Source: Edwardsiella piscicida
Lineage (GTDB): Bacteria; Pseudomonadota; Gammaproteobacteria; Enterobacterales; Enterobacteriaceae
Direction: 5' to 3'
DNA: 64,000 nucleotides
Assembly: GCF_001896205.1 (NCBI RefSeq)
Contig: NZ_MPNU01000001.1
Location: 673,317 to 737,316 of the forward strand
In this document: positions 28,368 through 39,358 of the stretch, one piece after another
How positions within the stretch are numbered: the first letter of the stretch is position 1
Layout of the letters: each line of letters begins with the position of its first letter
Position numbers and translations under genes: made by a program
Notes under the pieces: generated by a model
Databases searched by the model: none
Told to the model about the DNA's origin: nothing
What the model saw: the letters and a program-made list of their open reading frames with translations, nothing else

Positions 28368-29555
28368 ATGAGTGCAATGATAAAGAGTTTGCAGCGTTTC
28401 GTCGGCAGTGATGCCTTTGGCGGCGTGATTTTGATCATCGCCGCCGCGCTGGCCATGATCCTGGCCAATACGGACTGGACTAGCCATATCTATCAGGCCT
28501 TCCTCAACACGCCGGTTGAGGTACGCGTAGGCAGCCTGCACATCAATAAAAATATGCTGCTGTGGGTTAACGATGCCCTGATGGCAATATTCTTCCTGAT
28601 GATTGGTCTGGAAGTGAAGCGCGAACTGGTGTGCGGTTCGCTGGCCAGCGCCCGTCAGGCGGCTTTCCCGGTGATCGCCGCCCTGGGTGGGATGGTGGTG
28701 CCGGCGCTGATCTATCTGCTGTTTAACGGTCAGGATGCCGTTGCCAGCACCGGCTGGGCTATCCCGGCTGCGACCGATATTGCCTTTGCCCTGGGAGTAC
28801 TGGCGCTGCTGGGGAACCGGGTGCCGCTGGCGCTGAAGGTGTTCCTGCTGGCGCTGGCCATCATCGACGACCTGGGCGCTATCATCATCATCGCGCTGTT
28901 TTACACCAGCGATCTGTCGATCCTGTCGCTGGCGGTGGCCGGTGCGGCGATCGTGGCGCTGGCGCTGTTGAATCTGTTTAACGTGCGTCGCGTCGGGCTG
29001 TATATTTTGGTCGGCGTGGTGCTGTGGACCGCGGTGCTGAAGTCTGGCGTCCATGCGACGCTGGCGGGCGTGGTGATCGGCTTCTTCGTTCCGTTGAAAG
29101 AGCAGGATGGCAAATCGCCGGCGCGTTCGCTGGAGCATGCGCTGCATCCGTGGGTGGCTTATATGATCCTGCCGCTGTTTGCCTTTGCCAACGCCGGGGT
29201 CTCTCTGGATGGCGTGACGCTGTCGGGTTTGTTCTCTCTGCTGCCGCTGGGGGTGATTGCCGGTCTGTTTATTGGCAAGCCGCTGGGGATCAGCCTGTTC
29301 TGCTGGCTGGCCGTTAAGCTGAAGCTGGCCACGCTGCCGCAGGGGACCACCTTCAAGGAGATTATTGCCATCGGCGTGCTGTGCGGCATCGGCTTTACCA
29401 TGTCCATCTTCATCGCCTCGCTGGCCTTTGGCGATGCGGATCCGGCGCTGGCCGTCTTCTCGCGGCTGGGGATACTGCTGGGCTCCTCCCTGGCGGCAAT
29501 CGTGGGCTATCTGCTGCTACGGCGGGTGCTGCCGGCGCAGAAAGCGGCGGCGTAA
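28368..29555 (+). CDS. nhaA: Na+/H+ antiporter NhaA
   Basis: Inner-membrane electrogenic antiporter (two H+ in, one Na+ or Li+ out) of 395 aa with about twelve hydrophobic segments. It follows E. coli NhaA closely: the ion-binding pair in [18 protein letters not shown] (E. coli Asp163/Asp164), [38 protein letters not shown] and [18 protein letters not shown]. Start ATG at 28368 ([11 protein letters not shown]); an ATG three codons later is also possible. Followed by its regulator gene nhaR, as in E. coli. The 237 bp upstream hold an AT-rich segment that probably contains the promoter. Confidence 0.97.
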   Translation: MSAMIKSLQRFVGSDAFGGVILIIAAALAMILANTDWTSHIYQAFLNTPVEVRVGSLHINKNMLLWVNDALMAIFFLMIGLEVKRELVCGSLASARQAAFPVIAALGGMVVPALIYLLFNGQDAVASTGWAIPAATDIAFALGVLALLGNRVPLALKVFLLALAIIDDLGAIIIIALFYTSDLSILSLAVAGAAIVALALLNLFNVRRVGLYILVGVVLWTAVLKSGVHATLAGVVIGFFVPLKEQDGKSPARSLEHALHPWVAYMILPLFAFANAGVSLDGVTLSGLFSLLPLGVIAGLFIGKPLGISLFCWLAVKLKLATLPQGTTFKEIIAIGVLCGIGFTMSIFIASLAFGDADPALAVFSRLGILLGSSLAAIVGYLLLRRVLPAQKAAA

Positions 29556-29770
29556 CAACGGTCGCGTGATTCGGTACATGTCCTCCGCGGGGTCGCTTTT
29601 GCGACCCCGCTCTCGTATAGGGGGGGATGGCGTGCCGTTACAGATCTATTGATGGCATGATATCTATCGGTCTAACTGCTATCTTATTACTTAGTTAAGG
29701 CTCCCTTGCTGCCGTCAGACGGGGTTCGTCTGAGGGGACTGCGGCGGTAACTCACTAGGAGTGCGCATAA

Positions 29771-30673
29771 GTGCGTCTGTCACATATAAATTTCAATCAT
29801 CTCTATTACTTCTGGCAAGTGTGTAAAGAGGGGTCGGTGGTCGGGGCCGCAGAGGCGCTGTTTCTGACGCCGCAGACCATTACCGGGCAGATTAAGGCGC
29901 TGGAAGAGCGCTTAGGCGGCAAGCTGTTTAAGCGCCAGGGACGCGGCCTGGTGCCTTCGGAGCTGGGGCAGCTGGTGTTCCGCTATGCCGATCGCATGTT
30001 TATGCTCAGCCAAGAGATGCTGGATATTGTGAATTATCGCAAAGAGTCCAGCATGCTGTTTGACGTCGGCGTAGCCGATGCGCTCTCTAAACGGCTGGTG
30101 AGCCAGGTGCTGGAGACCGCGGTAGCCGATCATGAGCAGATCCACCTGCGCTGCTTTGAGTCGACTCACGAGCTGCTGCTGGAGCAGCTGAGCCAGCATA
30201 AGCTGGATATGATCCTGTCGGATTGCCCGGTGGACTCCAGTCAGCAGGAGGGGCTGTTTTCCGTCAAGCTCGGCGAGTGCGGCGTCAGCTTCTTCTGCCG
30301 TCAGCCGCTGCCTGAGATGCCGTTCCCGACCTGCCTGGAGCAGCGTAATCTGTTAATTCCAGGGCGGCGCTCTATGCTGGGGCGCAAGCTGCTGAACTGG
30401 TTTAACAGCCAGGGGCTACAGGTGCAGATCCTCGGCGAGTTTGATGACGCCGCGCTGATGAAGGCATTTGGCCTGTATCACGATGCCATTTTTGTTGCGC
30501 CGTCGATTTATGCGCAGGATATGTACGCCAACGTGCAGGACAATATCCGCGAGGTGGGGCGTATCGACAATGTGCAGGAAGAGTATTACGTGATTTTTGC
30601 CGAGCGGATGATTCAGCATCCGGCGGTGCAGCGGGTATGCAACAAGGATTTTTCAGCGCTGTTCAGCCGTTAG
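29771..30673 (+). CDS. nhaR: LysR-type transcriptional activator NhaR
   Basis: 300-aa LysR regulator that activates nhaA in response to Na+ in E. coli. A GTG start at 29771 follows AGGAG and gives [20 protein letters not shown]. The helix-turn-helix spans about residues 18-65, with [20 protein letters not shown] and [16 protein letters not shown]. The effector domain follows, ending [20 protein letters not shown] as in E. coli. It lies 215 bp after nhaA; that gap holds two small hairpins (29587-29610 and 29716-29732) and may include a separate nhaR promoter. Confidence 0.97.
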   Translation: MRLSHINFNHLYYFWQVCKEGSVVGAAEALFLTPQTITGQIKALEERLGGKLFKRQGRGLVPSELGQLVFRYADRMFMLSQEMLDIVNYRKESSMLFDVGVADALSKRLVSQVLETAVADHEQIHLRCFESTHELLLEQLSQHKLDMILSDCPVDSSQQEGLFSVKLGECGVSFFCRQPLPEMPFPTCLEQRNLLIPGRRSMLGRKLLNWFNSQGLQVQILGEFDDAALMKAFGLYHDAIFVAPSIYAQDMYANVQDNIREVGRIDNVQEEYYVIFAERMIQHPAVQRVCNKDFSALFSR

Positions 30674-30691
30674 GCATGCCGCGATAGAGAC

Positions 30692-30718
30692 AAAAAAACC
30701 GGCCGAGGCCGGTTTTTT
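30692..30718. terminator. Bidirectional terminator between nhaR and rpsT
   Basis: An A-run, ACCGGCC, GAGGCCGGT and a T-run form a symmetric hairpin shared by the convergent genes. Confidence 0.9.
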
Positions 30719-30742
30719 ATAAAGCTTACAACGTAAGGCAGA

Positions 30743-31006
30743 TTACTGCATTGCGTTGATCTGAGCGGTCAGATTTGCTTTATGACGAGCAGCTTTATTC
30801 TTGTGGATCAGGCCTTTGTTTGCCTGACGGTCAACGATCGGCTGCATGTCGTTGTACGCTGCCTGAGCAGCTGCTTTGTCGCCAGTAGCGATAGCTGCGT
30901 ATACTTTCTTGATGAAAGTACGCATCATGGAACGACGGCTAGCATTGTGCTTGCGACGCTTTTCAGACTGAACGGCGCGTTTCTTAGCTGACTTGATATT
31001 AGCCAA
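30743..31006 (-). CDS. rpsT: 30S ribosomal protein S20
   Basis: Primary 16S rRNA-binding protein of the small subunit, 87 aa, starting (M)[20 protein letters not shown] and ending [12 protein letters not shown]. The initiator is TTG at 31006, preceded by GGGAG; E. coli rpsT also uses UUG, which is linked to its autoregulated translation. The frame runs 11 codons further upstream but those residues are not part of S20. Its position between nhaR and ribF is as in E. coli. Confidence 0.98.
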   Translation of the reverse strand: MANIKSAKKRAVQSEKRRKHNASRRSMMRTFIKKVYAAIATGDKAAAQAAYNDMQPIVDRQANKGLIHKNKAARHKANLTAQINAMQ

Positions 31007-31417
31007 GGTCCAACTCCCAAAATATTCTATAGAGGACAATTCAAAGGCCGAGGAATATGCCCTTTCAGCCTTCTTTTGTCAATGGATTTGTGCAAATAAG
31101 CGCCGCTTGTAGTTGCGACACCCGTGCGTTTCAATGGCGCCGAATTTTACCAGCTTTGTTGTGTGGAATACAGCGTTTCACGCGATTTTTCCCATCATGT
31201 CCGTTGGACGATGGTGAGCGGGGGCTAAATGGCCGTCGCCGGCGCGCAGGCGGCGGCGATGTCGCGCCGGGCGGGCGAGAAATCCTCATTCATGTATTTA
31301 ATCGTAGGCTTAACTCCGGTATGGTGAATCAATCCCGTTAAACACCCGACAATCGCCGGTTAACCTTAGTCGCTGTACAAGGTATAATCCGTCGATTTCC
31401 ACTGTTTTGAGCCTGAT
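31007..31417. promoter_or_regulatory. rpsT-ribF divergent control region
   Basis: A 411-bp region that must carry the rpsT and ribF promoters. E. coli annotates the small ORF yaaY in this interval. Here I found no intact equivalent, although the stretch near 31130-31180 encodes a YaaY-like patch (NGAEFYQL) in one frame without a continuous ORF. A 94-codon open frame (31057-31341) has no recognisable similarity. No precise promoter assignment is offered. Confidence 0.45.
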
Positions 31418-32380
31418 ATGGAGCTAATTCGCGGCATTCATAACCTACGCGCGCGGCATCGTGGCTGCGTGCTGACCATCGGCAACTTTGACGGCGTGCA
31501 CCGGGGACATCGGGCGCTGCTGGCGCGTCTGCGTCAGGAGGGCGAGCGTCTTGGGTTGCCGGTGATGGTGATGATCTTTGAACCCCAGCCGCTGGAGATG
31601 TTCGCGCCGCAGAATGCGCCCGCGCGCTTGACGCGCCTGCGGGATAAGTGCCGCTATCTGGCCGACGCCGGGGTGGATGCCGTGCTGTGCGTGCGTTTTG
31701 ACCGCCAGTTCGCCAGCCATTCGGCTCAAGATTTTGTGAAACACCTGCTGGTCGAGCGCCTTGGGGTGAAGTTTTTGATGATTGGCGATGATTTTCGCTT
31801 TGGCGCCGAGCGTGAGGGGGATTACCACATGCTGCAGGCCGCCGGTAAAGCCTATGGGTTTACCGTCACCAACAGCCTCAGCTTCTGCGTCGGCGATCGG
31901 CGGGTCAGCAGTACCGCGGTGCGCCACGCGCTGCGCCACGACGACCTGGCGCTCGCGGAAAGCCTGCTGGGCCACCCCTATCGCATTGCCGGGCGGGTGG
32001 TGCATGGCGATGCGCTGGGGCGTACCATCGGTTTCCCCACCGCCAATCTACCGCTAAAACGGCTGGTAGCGCCGGTAAAAGGCGTTTATGCCGTTGATGT
32101 TTATGGACTGGGTCCCACGCCTTTGCCGGGCGTGGCTAATATCGGTACCCGTCCGACCGTCGCTGGCATACGCCAGCAGCTGGAGGTCCATCTGCTTGAT
32201 GTGACGATGGATCTCTATGGGCGCCATATTGATGTGGTGCTCCGCGCAAAACTGCGCAATGAACAGCGTTTTGATTCGCTTGATGCACTGAAGCGGCAAA
32301 TCGCCCAAGATGTGGTGGCTGCCCGCGAATTTTTTGGGCTGACAACACCGGTCCAGAGCCTGATGGCTCAATCCCAATAG
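31418..32380 (+). CDS. ribF: Bifunctional riboflavin kinase / FAD synthetase
   Basis: 320-aa enzyme that phosphorylates riboflavin to FMN and adenylates FMN to FAD. The N-terminal nucleotidyltransferase domain has VLTIGNFDGVHRGHRALLAR near residue 20 and the ISSTxVR-like segment VSSTAVRHALRHDDL near 165. The C-terminal kinase domain has GDALGRTIGFPTANLPLK with the PTAN motif near 208 and GVANIGTRPTV. It lies 24 bp upstream of ileS, heading the conserved group ribF-ileS-lspA-fkpB-ispH. Confidence 0.97.
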   Translation: MELIRGIHNLRARHRGCVLTIGNFDGVHRGHRALLARLRQEGERLGLPVMVMIFEPQPLEMFAPQNAPARLTRLRDKCRYLADAGVDAVLCVRFDRQFASHSAQDFVKHLLVERLGVKFLMIGDDFRFGAEREGDYHMLQAAGKAYGFTVTNSLSFCVGDRRVSSTAVRHALRHDDLALAESLLGHPYRIAGRVVHGDALGRTIGFPTANLPLKRLVAPVKGVYAVDVYGLGPTPLPGVANIGTRPTVAGIRQQLEVHLLDVTMDLYGRHIDVVLRAKLRNEQRFDSLDALKRQIAQDVVAAREFFGLTTPVQSLMAQSQ

Positions 32381-32404
32381 CCGAAAACGGAACCGAAATC
32401 GAAG

Positions 32405-35251
32405 ATGAGTGACTACAAGAATACCCTGAATTTGCCGGAAACAGGGTTCCCGATGCGCGGCGATCTGGCCAAGCGCGAGCCTGGCATGCTGCAACACTGG
32501 TATGAGCAGGATCTGTACGGGATTATCCGTAATGCTAAGAAAGGCAAGAAAAGCTTCATTCTGCATGATGGCCCTCCGTATGCGAACGGCAGCATTCATA
32601 TTGGTCACTCAGTCAACAAAATTCTGAAAGATATTATTATCAAGTCCAAGGGGCTCTCCGGCTACGATTCGCCCTATATCCCCGGCTGGGATTGCCACGG
32701 CCTGCCGATTGAGCTGAAGGTAGAGCAGCTGATCGGCAAACCGGGCGAAAAGTACAGCGCGGCTGAATTCCGTGAGCAGTGCCGCGCCTATGCCGCTGAG
32801 CAGGTCGCCGGGCAGAAAGCCGACTTTATCCGTCTTGGCGTGCTGGGCGACTGGGAACACCCCTACCTGACTATGGACTATGGTACCGAGGCCAATATCA
32901 TCCGTGCGCTGGCGCGCATTGTGGATAACGGCCACCTGATGAAAGGGGCCAAGCCGGTGCACTGGTGTCCGGACTGCGGCTCTTCGCTCGCCGAAGCGGA
33001 AGTGGAGTATTACGACAAGGTCTCGCCGTCCATCGACGTTCGCTTTGCCGCCGTCGATAAAGCGCAGGTGCTGGCAAAATTCGGCGTCAGCGAGGCGAAG
33101 GGCGATGTGAACGTGGTTATCTGGACCACCACCCCTTGGACGCTGCCGGCCAACCGCGCCGTGGCGCTGCATCCGGAGCTGGAGTACCAGCTGGTGCAGG
33201 TGGAGGGCGAATGCCTGATCCTGGCCGCCGAGCTGGTCGAGAGCGTGATGAAGCGCGCGGGTATCGACCACTGGCAGGTGCTGGGCAGCTGCAAAGGGGA
33301 AGACCTGGAGCTGCTGCGTTTCCGCCATCCTTTCATGAGCTTTGACGTGCCGATCATCATGGGCGACCACGTTACTCTGGACGCGGGTACCGGTGCGGTG
33401 CACACCGCGCCGGGCCACGGCCCGGACGACTACGTCGTCGGTCAGAAATACGGCCTGGAGATCGCCAACCCGGTCGGCAGCAACGGCTGTTATCTGCCGG
33501 GTACCCATCCGGCGCTGGACGGGCTGTTTGTCTTTAAGGCTAACGATGTCGTCATCGACCTGCTCAAGAGCAGCGGCGCGCTGCTGCACGTAGAGAAGCT
33601 GACCCACAGCTATCCCTGCTGCTGGCGTCATAAGACCCCGATTATTTTCCGTGCGACGCCGCAGTGGTTTATCAGCATGGATCGTCAGGGGCTGCGCAGT
33701 CAGTCGCTGGCTGAAATCGAGCGCATTGAACGGCAGGGGCTGGATGAGCAGAATCTCAGCGGCTGGATCCCGTCCTGGGGCAAAGCGCGCATCGAGTCGA
33801 TGGTCGCGAACCGCCCGGACTGGTGTATCTCTCGCCAGCGTACCTGGGGCGTGCCGATGGCCATGCTGGTCCATAAAGAGACGCAGGCGCTGCATCCGCG
33901 TACCACGGAGCTGATGGAGACGGTCGCCAAGCGCGTAGAGCAGGCGGGCATTCAGGCCTGGTGGGATCTGGACATTCGCGATCTGCTGGGCGACGAAGCC
34001 GATCAGTATGAGAAGGTGCCGGATACGCTGGACGTGTGGTTTGACTCTGGCTCTACCAGCTACTCGGTGGTGGACGCCCGTCCTGAGTTCGGCGGCCACA
34101 GCCCGGATATGTATCTGGAAGGCTCCGATCAGCATCGCGGCTGGTTTATGTCCTCGCTGATGATCTCCGTCGCCATGAAAGGCAAGGCGCCGTATCGCCA
34201 GGTGCTGACCCATGGTTTCACCGTGGATGGGCAGGGGCGTAAGATGTCCAAGTCCGTCGGTAACGTCGTCAGCCCGCAGCAGGTGATGAACAAGCTGGGC
34301 GGCGACATTCTGCGCCTGTGGGTCGCCTCGACCGACTATACCGGTGAAATGGCGGTGTCGGACGAGATCCTTAAGCGCTCTGCCGATGCCTACCGCCGCA
34401 TCCGTAATACGGCCCGCTTCCTGCTGGCTAACCTGAACGGTTTCGATCCGCGTAAGGATATGGTGAAGCCGGAGGATATGGTGGTGCTGGATCGCTGGGC
34501 GGTCGGCTGCGCCAAGCAGGCGCAGGATGAGATCATCGCCGCCTACGAAAACTATGACTTCCACGAAGTCGTACAGCGTCTGATGCAGTTCTGCTCCGTC
34601 GAGATGGGCTCTTTCTATCTGGATATCATCAAGGATCGCCAGTACACCGCCAAGGCTGACTCCGTGGCTCACCGCAGCTGCCAGACCGCGCTGTACCATA
34701 TCGCAGAGGCGCTGGTGCGCTGGATGGCGCCGATCCTCTCCTTTACGGCCGATGAGATCTGGGGCTATCTGCCGGGCGAGCGCGCACAGTTCGTGTTTAC
34801 CGAAGAGTGGTACCAGGGACTGTTTGGTCTGGATACCGCGGAGTCGATGAACGATGCCTTCTGGGCTGAGCTGCTGAAGGTGCGCGGCGAGGTGAACAAG
34901 GTCATCGAGCAGGCGCGCAACGACAAGAAGGTGGGGGGCTCGCTGGAGGCCGCCATCACGCTGTATGCGGATGAGGCGCTGGCGACGCAGCTGGATAGCC
35001 TGCAGGACGAGCTGCGCTTTGTGCTGATCACCTCGGCGGCGCGCGTACAGCCATTGGCCCAGGCCTCTGCTGATGCGGTTGCCAGCGAACTGGCCGGGCT
35101 GAAGGTGGGTTTGAGCAAGGCCGCCGGCAGCAAGTGCCCGCGCTGCTGGCATTACTCGACCGCCATCGGTCAGGATGCCGCGCATCCTCAGCTGTGTCCG
35201 CGCTGCGTCACGAACGTGGCCGGCCAGGGCGAAGAGCGTAAGTTTGCATGA
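32405..35251 (+). CDS. ileS: Isoleucyl-tRNA synthetase
   Basis: Class I synthetase of 948 aa that charges tRNA-Ile and edits Val-tRNA-Ile. The HIGH motif lies in [16 protein letters not shown] near residue 65 and KMSKS in [14 protein letters not shown] near 610. The CP1 editing domain includes [13 protein letters not shown] and [18 protein letters not shown]-terminal zinc site is formed by CPRCWHY and [10 protein letters not shown]. The protein is about ten residues longer than E. coli IleS; the difference is a segment at residues 439-453 between SLAEI and [14 protein letters not shown]. Its stop overlaps the lspA start (ATGA). Confidence 0.98.
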   Translation: MSDYKNTLNLPETGFPMRGDLAKREPGMLQHWYEQDLYGIIRNAKKGKKSFILHDGPPYANGSIHIGHSVNKILKDIIIKSKGLSGYDSPYIPGWDCHGLPIELKVEQLIGKPGEKYSAAEFREQCRAYAAEQVAGQKADFIRLGVLGDWEHPYLTMDYGTEANIIRALARIVDNGHLMKGAKPVHWCPDCGSSLAEAEVEYYDKVSPSIDVRFAAVDKAQVLAKFGVSEAKGDVNVVIWTTTPWTLPANRAVALHPELEYQLVQVEGECLILAAELVESVMKRAGIDHWQVLGSCKGEDLELLRFRHPFMSFDVPIIMGDHVTLDAGTGAVHTAPGHGPDDYVVGQKYGLEIANPVGSNGCYLPGTHPALDGLFVFKANDVVIDLLKSSGALLHVEKLTHSYPCCWRHKTPIIFRATPQWFISMDRQGLRSQSLAEIERIERQGLDEQNLSGWIPSWGKARIESMVANRPDWCISRQRTWGVPMAMLVHKETQALHPRTTELMETVAKRVEQAGIQAWWDLDIRDLLGDEADQYEKVPDTLDVWFDSGSTSYSVVDARPEFGGHSPDMYLEGSDQHRGWFMSSLMISVAMKGKAPYRQVLTHGFTVDGQGRKMSKSVGNVVSPQQVMNKLGGDILRLWVASTDYTGEMAVSDEILKRSADAYRRIRNTARFLLANLNGFDPRKDMVKPEDMVVLDRWAVGCAKQAQDEIIAAYENYDFHEVVQRLMQFCSVEMGSFYLDIIKDRQYTAKADSVAHRSCQTALYHIAEALVRWMAPILSFTADEIWGYLPGERAQFVFTEEWYQGLFGLDTAESMNDAFWAELLKVRGEVNKVIEQARNDKKVGGSLEAAITLYADEALATQLDSLQDELRFVLITSAARVQPLAQASADAVASELAGLKVGLSKAAGSKCPRCWHYSTAIGQDAAHPQLCPRCVTNVAGQGEERKFA

Positions 35252-35748
35252 TGCGCAGGCCTCCTCTTTCAACCGGACTGCGCTGGCTGTGGATCGTCGT
35301 CGCCGTACTGATTGTTGATTTGGGTAGCAAGCAGCTGATCCTCCAGCATTTTATGCTGGGGGAGACCCTGCCGCTGTTCCCATCGCTCAATCTGCACTAC
35401 GCGCGGAACTATGGCGCCGCCTTTAGCTTCCTGGCCGACAGCGGCGGCTGGCAGCGCTGGTTCTTTGCCGGCATTGCCATTGCCATTTGCGTAGCCTTGC
35501 TGGTCATGATGTACCGCAGCGCGGCTTCGCAGCGTCTGAACAACATTGCCTATGCGCTGATCATCGGTGGGGCGCTGGGTAATCTGTTCGATCGTCTGTG
35601 GCATGGCTTCGTCGTCGATATGATCGACTTTTACGTCGGTAGCTGGCACTTCGCCACCTTTAACCTGGCGGATACCGCTATCTGTATCGGGGCCGCGCTG
35701 GTGGTGCTTGAGGGCTTTTTGCCGCAGCGTGACAAGGAGAAAATGTAA
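35248..35748 (+). CDS. lspA: Lipoprotein signal peptidase (signal peptidase II)
   Basis: Inner-membrane aspartyl protease of 166 aa that removes signal peptides from diacylglyceryl-modified prolipoproteins. Four hydrophobic segments are visible. Conserved blocks are [38 protein letters not shown] and [15 protein letters not shown], which contain the two catalytic aspartates. It overlaps ileS by four bases and fkpB by one (stop and ATG share base 35748), indicating coupled translation, as in the E. coli operon. Confidence 0.98.
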   Translation: MMRRPPLSTGLRWLWIVVAVLIVDLGSKQLILQHFMLGETLPLFPSLNLHYARNYGAAFSFLADSGGWQRWFFAGIAIAICVALLVMMYRSAASQRLNNIAYALIIGGALGNLFDRLWHGFVVDMIDFYVGSWHFATFNLADTAICIGAALVVLEGFLPQRDKEKM

Positions 35749-36215
35749 TGCCTCAGGCTCAGGCGACAAGCGCGGTGCTGGTGCATTTTACGCTGACGCT
35801 GGAGGACGGCTCCCTGGCGGAGTCGTCACGCGAGCGCGGTCAGCCGGCGCTGTTTCGGCTAGGCGACGGCAGCCTCTCTCCGGCGCTGGAGGCTCAGCTG
35901 CTGGGCTGTAGGCGCGGCGATCGGCGGGCGTTCACCCTAGCGCCTGCCGATGCGTTCGGCGAGCGCAGCGATGATCTGGTGCAGTTTTTCCCACTGGGAC
36001 AGTTTCGCGACAGCGGGGAGCCACAGGCCGGCGCGGTGATTCTGTTCACCGCCGCCGACGGCGCCCAGATGCCGGGGCTGGTTCGTGAGATCGTCGGTGA
36101 GTCGGTCACGGTCGATTTTAACCACCCGTTGGCGGGGATGCCGGTGACCTTTGACCTTGAGGTGCTGGCGATCGATCCACCGCAGGGAGATGAACATGCG
36201 CATTCTGCTGGCTAA
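35748..36215 (+). CDS. fkpB: FKBP-type peptidyl-prolyl cis-trans isomerase FkpB
   Basis: 155-aa cytoplasmic SlpA-type FKBP. The FKBP half-domains [17 protein letters not shown] and [20 protein letters not shown] flank the inserted IF chaperone domain typical of SlyD/SlpA (approximately residues 70-130, [22 protein letters not shown]). It lacks the His-rich metal tail of SlyD. It overlaps lspA at its 5' end and ispH by 20 bp at its 3' end. Confidence 0.95.
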   Translation: MPQAQATSAVLVHFTLTLEDGSLAESSRERGQPALFRLGDGSLSPALEAQLLGCRRGDRRAFTLAPADAFGERSDDLVQFFPLGQFRDSGEPQAGAVILFTAADGAQMPGLVREIVGESVTVDFNHPLAGMPVTFDLEVLAIDPPQGDEHAHSAG

Positions 36216-37149
36216 TCCGCGCGGTTTCTGTGCCGGGGTCGATAGGGCGATCAGCATCGTCGATCGCGCCTTGGCTATCTATGGCGCGCCGATCTACGTA
36301 CGTCATGAGGTGGTGCATAACCGTTTCGTGGTGAACGATCTGCGTGAGCGCGGTGCGGTGTTTATCGAGGAGATCGGCGAAGTCCCCGACGGGGCGATTC
36401 TGATTTTCTCGGCGCACGGGGTGTCCCAGGCGGTGCGCGCAGAAGCGAAGGCGCGTCACCTTACCATGCTGTTCGATGCCACCTGTCCACTGGTGACCAA
36501 GGTCCATATGGAGGTGGCGCGCGCCAGTCGTCGCGGGACGGAGGCCATCCTGATCGGCCATGCCGGCCACCCGGAGGTGGAGGGCACCATGGGGCAGTAC
36601 AGCAATCCGCTGGGGGGCATGTACCTGGTTGAGTCGCCGCAGGATGTCTGGCAGCTGCAGGTGAAAGACGAACGTAACCTCTGCTTTATGACCCAGACGA
36701 CGCTGTCGGTCGATGACACCTCTGAGGTGATAGACGCCCTGCGGGCGCGCTTCCCGGCGATCGTCGGGCCGCGTAAAGACGATATCTGCTACGCCACCAC
36801 CAACCGCCAGGAGGCGGTGCGTAGTCTGGCAGCGCAGGCGGACGTGGTGCTGGTGGTCGGCTCGAAAAACTCCTCCAACTCTAACCGTCTCGCTGAGCTG
36901 GCGCGTCGGGCAGGAAAGCCGGCTTACCTTATCGACAGCGCGTCGGACATCAACGATGCCTGGCTGAGCGGCGTGGGCTGCGTGGGGGTGACGGCCGGGG
37001 CATCGGCGCCGGACGTACTGGTGCGTGAGGTCATCGACCGTCTGCAGGCGCTGGGCGGTTCGGCGGCGCAGGAGATGCAGGGGCGGGAAGAGAATATTGT
37101 GTTCGAGGTGCCGCGCGAGCTGCGTATTGAGGTACAGCAGGCCGACTGA
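36196..37149 (+). CDS. ispH: 4-hydroxy-3-methylbut-2-enyl diphosphate reductase
   Basis: Iron-sulfur enzyme of 317 aa that makes IPP and DMAPP in the last step of the MEP pathway. The three cluster cysteines are visible in [13 protein letters not shown] (Cys12), [15 protein letters not shown] and [25 protein letters not shown] and [15 protein letters not shown] are also conserved. The start at 36196 gives [14 protein letters not shown] as in E. coli and lies 6 nt after GGGAG; an ATG two codons earlier is possible. The beginning lies within the end of fkpB, so the two are probably translationally coupled. Confidence 0.97.
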   Translation: MRILLANPRGFCAGVDRAISIVDRALAIYGAPIYVRHEVVHNRFVVNDLRERGAVFIEEIGEVPDGAILIFSAHGVSQAVRAEAKARHLTMLFDATCPLVTKVHMEVARASRRGTEAILIGHAGHPEVEGTMGQYSNPLGGMYLVESPQDVWQLQVKDERNLCFMTQTTLSVDDTSEVIDALRARFPAIVGPRKDDICYATTNRQEAVRSLAAQADVVLVVGSKNSSNSNRLAELARRAGKPAYLIDSASDINDAWLSGVGCVGVTAGASAPDVLVREVIDRLQALGGSAAQEMQGREENIVFEVPRELRIEVQQAD

Positions 37150-37171
37150 GTCGCGGGGCTAGAGGTAAAAC

Positions 37172-37202
37172 AAACGGGGTGCCTGATGGGCGCCCCGTTT
37201 TT
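37172..37202. terminator. Terminator between ispH and the ybcL-like gene
   Basis: AAACGGGG and CCCCGTTT form a stem with inner GC pairs and a T-run on the ispH side. The reverse orientation also has a short T-run, so the convergent PEBP gene may use it. Confidence 0.8.
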
Positions 37203-37244
37203 CGTGGTCCTATGTCTTCATCGGGCGAGCCGGGGACGCGGGAC

Positions 37245-37799
37245 TCAGCGCATGTTGGTCGGCGCCGTCAGGCGGGCTTCGCCGATCTTATGCTGCAAGA
37301 TGAAGTAGCCAGCGTAGGCGGGGGAGGCGTGGGCCGGAATATCTAACTTCGCGACATTCAGCGCATATACGGTGATTTGGTAGTTATGGGGCTTGGCGCC
37401 CGGAGGCGGGCAGGCGCCGCCAAAGCCGTTATAGCCAAAGTCATTGCGCAGCTGGATTGCGCCCTTGGGCAGATCGCGGCTCTCTTTCTCTCCGACGTTT
37501 TGCGCCAGGCTATGCACCGAGGCGGGAATGTCGATCATCATCCAGTGCCACCATCCGCTGCCCGTCGGTGCATCGGGATCATACATGGTGACGGCAAAAC
37601 TCTTCGTGCCGGCCGGCACATCGCTCCAGGCCAGCGCCGGTGATTTATTCTGTCCGGTACAGCCCCAGCCATTAAAAATCTGCACGTTTTGTAGCGACTT
37701 ACCATTGTCAACCGTTGGGCTGCTGAGCGTCATGGCCTGGGCGCTGAGGCTAAGACCCCCGGCAACCAGCAGGCATGCGAGTGCTTTCTTGGTAAACAT
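37245..37799 (-). CDS. Secreted PEBP/Raf-kinase-inhibitor-like protein, YbcL type
   Basis: 184-aa protein with a clear signal peptide (LACLLVAGGLSLSAQA) and an AGGAG before the ATG at 37799. The PEBP signature is present: SFAVTMYDPDAPTGSGWWHW (D-P-D-x-P anion-binding pocket) and GFGGACPPPGAKPHNYQITVYAL. Two cysteines (GWGCTGQN and GGACPP) may form a disulfide as in bacterial periplasmic members. The closest relative I recall is E. coli YbcL, linked in uropathogenic strains to dampening neutrophil migration; a similar role here is only a possibility. It is separate from xdhC, which is transcribed in the same direction upstream of it with 192 bp between. Confidence 0.9.
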   Translation of the reverse strand: MFTKKALACLLVAGGLSLSAQAMTLSSPTVDNGKSLQNVQIFNGWGCTGQNKSPALAWSDVPAGTKSFAVTMYDPDAPTGSGWWHWMMIDIPASVHSLAQNVGEKESRDLPKGAIQLRNDFGYNGFGGACPPPGAKPHNYQITVYALNVAKLDIPAHASPAYAGYFILQHKIGEARLTAPTNMR

Positions 37800-37991
37800 A
37801 ATATGATCTCCTAGGGAGGCGAGTGGAAACGCAGTGAATGCGTTTGATCATAGTCCCCCGCGGAGAAATTGCCAGTCATGTTGGAATATTTTCATTACTT
37901 TCAAGTTGTTATGTAATATTGGCTCCATAGGTGTAACCCGATATTACCGCAGCAATACCGAGTTACGCCGGCGCGCGCTGCTGCGGTGCCC

Positions 37992-38477
37992 TTACTGCTC
38001 TTCTTCGCGCTGGCAGAGATCGACGGCGCGTACGATGGCCTGATAGCCGGTGCAGCGGCACAGGTTACCGGAGAGGCCGCGGCGGATCTCTTCGTGCGTC
38101 AGCGGGCGGCTGCGCGGTTTCGCCAGTAGGGCATGGGTCGCGACCACCAGTCCCGGGGTACAGAAGCCGCACTGCACGGCGCCGGCGTCGACATAGGCCT
38201 GCTGGATCGGTGAAAGGCTGTCGGTTCGCCCCAGCCCTTCGGCCGTGACGATCTGCTTACCGTCGGCCCACAGCGCCAGATACAGGCAGCTGTCGGTTGC
38301 CACGCCATCGATCAATACGCTGCAGGCGCCGCATTCGCCGACGCAGCAGCCCTGCTTCACGCTGGTTAGCCCGTGCTCGCGCAGCATTTCCAGCAGTGAC
38401 ATCGCCGGCGATACGCAAAACTGATAGTTTTTCCCATTGATCTGGCAGCAGATTTCAACCCACTCTTTGACATTCAT
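37992..38477 (-). CDS. xdhC: Xanthine dehydrogenase [2Fe-2S] subunit
   Basis: 161-aa iron-sulfur subunit passing electrons from the molybdenum site to FAD. The plant-type [2Fe-2S] domain has [16 protein letters not shown], and the second cluster domain has [16 protein letters not shown] and [16 protein letters not shown], so all eight cluster cysteines are present. Its start overlaps the xdhB stop by four bases (ATGA, 38474-38477). Symbols follow the E. coli xdhABC convention; in other bacteria the name xdhC refers to an insertion chaperone, which this is not. Confidence 0.95.
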   Translation of the reverse strand: MNVKEWVEICCQINGKNYQFCVSPAMSLLEMLREHGLTSVKQGCCVGECGACSVLIDGVATDSCLYLALWADGKQIVTAEGLGRTDSLSPIQQAYVDAGAVQCGFCTPGLVVATHALLAKPRSRPLTHEEIRRGLSGNLCRCTGYQAIVRAVDLCQREEEQ

Positions 38478-39352
38478 AGTATCTCTCCTCCCGCACGCTG
38501 CACGGCCAGGGTAATGGCTCGCTGCGCCAGGGTGCGGATCAGGTGTAAACGGAATTCCTTTTCTGCGCGCCAGGATGAGCGCGGTGAAACGTCACCGGCG
38601 ACGGCGGCGGCGACGGCGGCCAGCGTCTGGCGGCTCAGCGGCTGGCCGTTGGCGCAGGCCTCGGCCTGCGGGCAGCGGATCGGCGTCGGCGCCGCGACAC
38701 CGTAGGCCAGACGCAGCTCGCTGAAGCGCCCAGACTCAATGCGACACAGCGCCGCGCAGCCGATGGTAGCGATATCCATCGCACCGCGCATGGCATACTT
38801 GATATAGGCGCTGCCGGCGCGGCGGTGATCGTCGGGGTGAAAGCGGAAGGCCAGCAGGATCTCGCCGGGGCTCAGCGCAACCTTGCCCGGTCCGGTATGA
38901 AAGCCGTCGATCGGGCGGATCGTCACGCCGTCGGGCGTCAGGATCTCCAGCTGAGCCTTGAGCGCGACGCTGGGGGCGGCGGAGTCTGCGCTGGTGGCGC
39001 CGTTGCAGATGTTACCGCCGTAGGTGGCGACGTTGCGGATTTGCGGACCGGCGATGGTAGCGGCGGCTTCGGCCAGCATCGGCAGGTGCGTCTGGATCAG
39101 CGGGTGCTCGATGATCTGAGTAAAGGTGGTGCCGGAGCCGATGCGTAGGGTGCCATCGTCTAACGTTGTAATACCGCACAGCTCAGGCAGCCCGTGGATA
39201 TCCACGATATGGGCGTACTGCGCGTTATGGTGGTGCAGCTGGATCAGCACGTCGGTACCGCCCGCCAGCAGCCGGCTGTCCGGGTGGGCCAGCATCAGCT
39301 CGCTGGCATGACGCGCGCTGGTGGCGCGCAGATAGCGTTTAATATCATACAT
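38474..39352 (-). CDS. xdhB: Xanthine dehydrogenase FAD-binding subunit
   Basis: 292-aa subunit carrying FAD. It has the FAD-binding segments [15 protein letters not shown] near residue 30 and [20 protein letters not shown] near 115, followed by the CO-dehydrogenase flavoprotein C-terminal domain. The start ATG at 39352 has a GGGAG within the end of xdhA, 6 bp away, and the gene overlaps xdhC by 4 bp: a single transcript with coupled translation is expected. Confidence 0.95.
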   Translation of the reverse strand: MYDIKRYLRATSARHASELMLAHPDSRLLAGGTDVLIQLHHHNAQYAHIVDIHGLPELCGITTLDDGTLRIGSGTTFTQIIEHPLIQTHLPMLAEAAATIAGPQIRNVATYGGNICNGATSADSAAPSVALKAQLEILTPDGVTIRPIDGFHTGPGKVALSPGEILLAFRFHPDDHRRAGSAYIKYAMRGAMDIATIGCAALCRIESGRFSELRLAYGVAAPTPIRCPQAEACANGQPLSRQTLAAVAAAVAGDVSPRSSWRAEKEFRLHLIRTLAQRAITLAVQRAGGEIL

Positions 39353-39358
39353 GTCGCA

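Noticed and set aside
29587-29732. Two hairpins between nhaA and nhaR as terminators or an inserted element
   Set aside because: Neither has a T-run, and there is no target-site duplication or transposase; they are only noted under nhaR.
32609-35272. 887-codon open frame antisense to ileS
   Set aside because: It is a shadow of ileS on the opposite strand in GC-rich DNA; the product is compositionally odd and matches no family.
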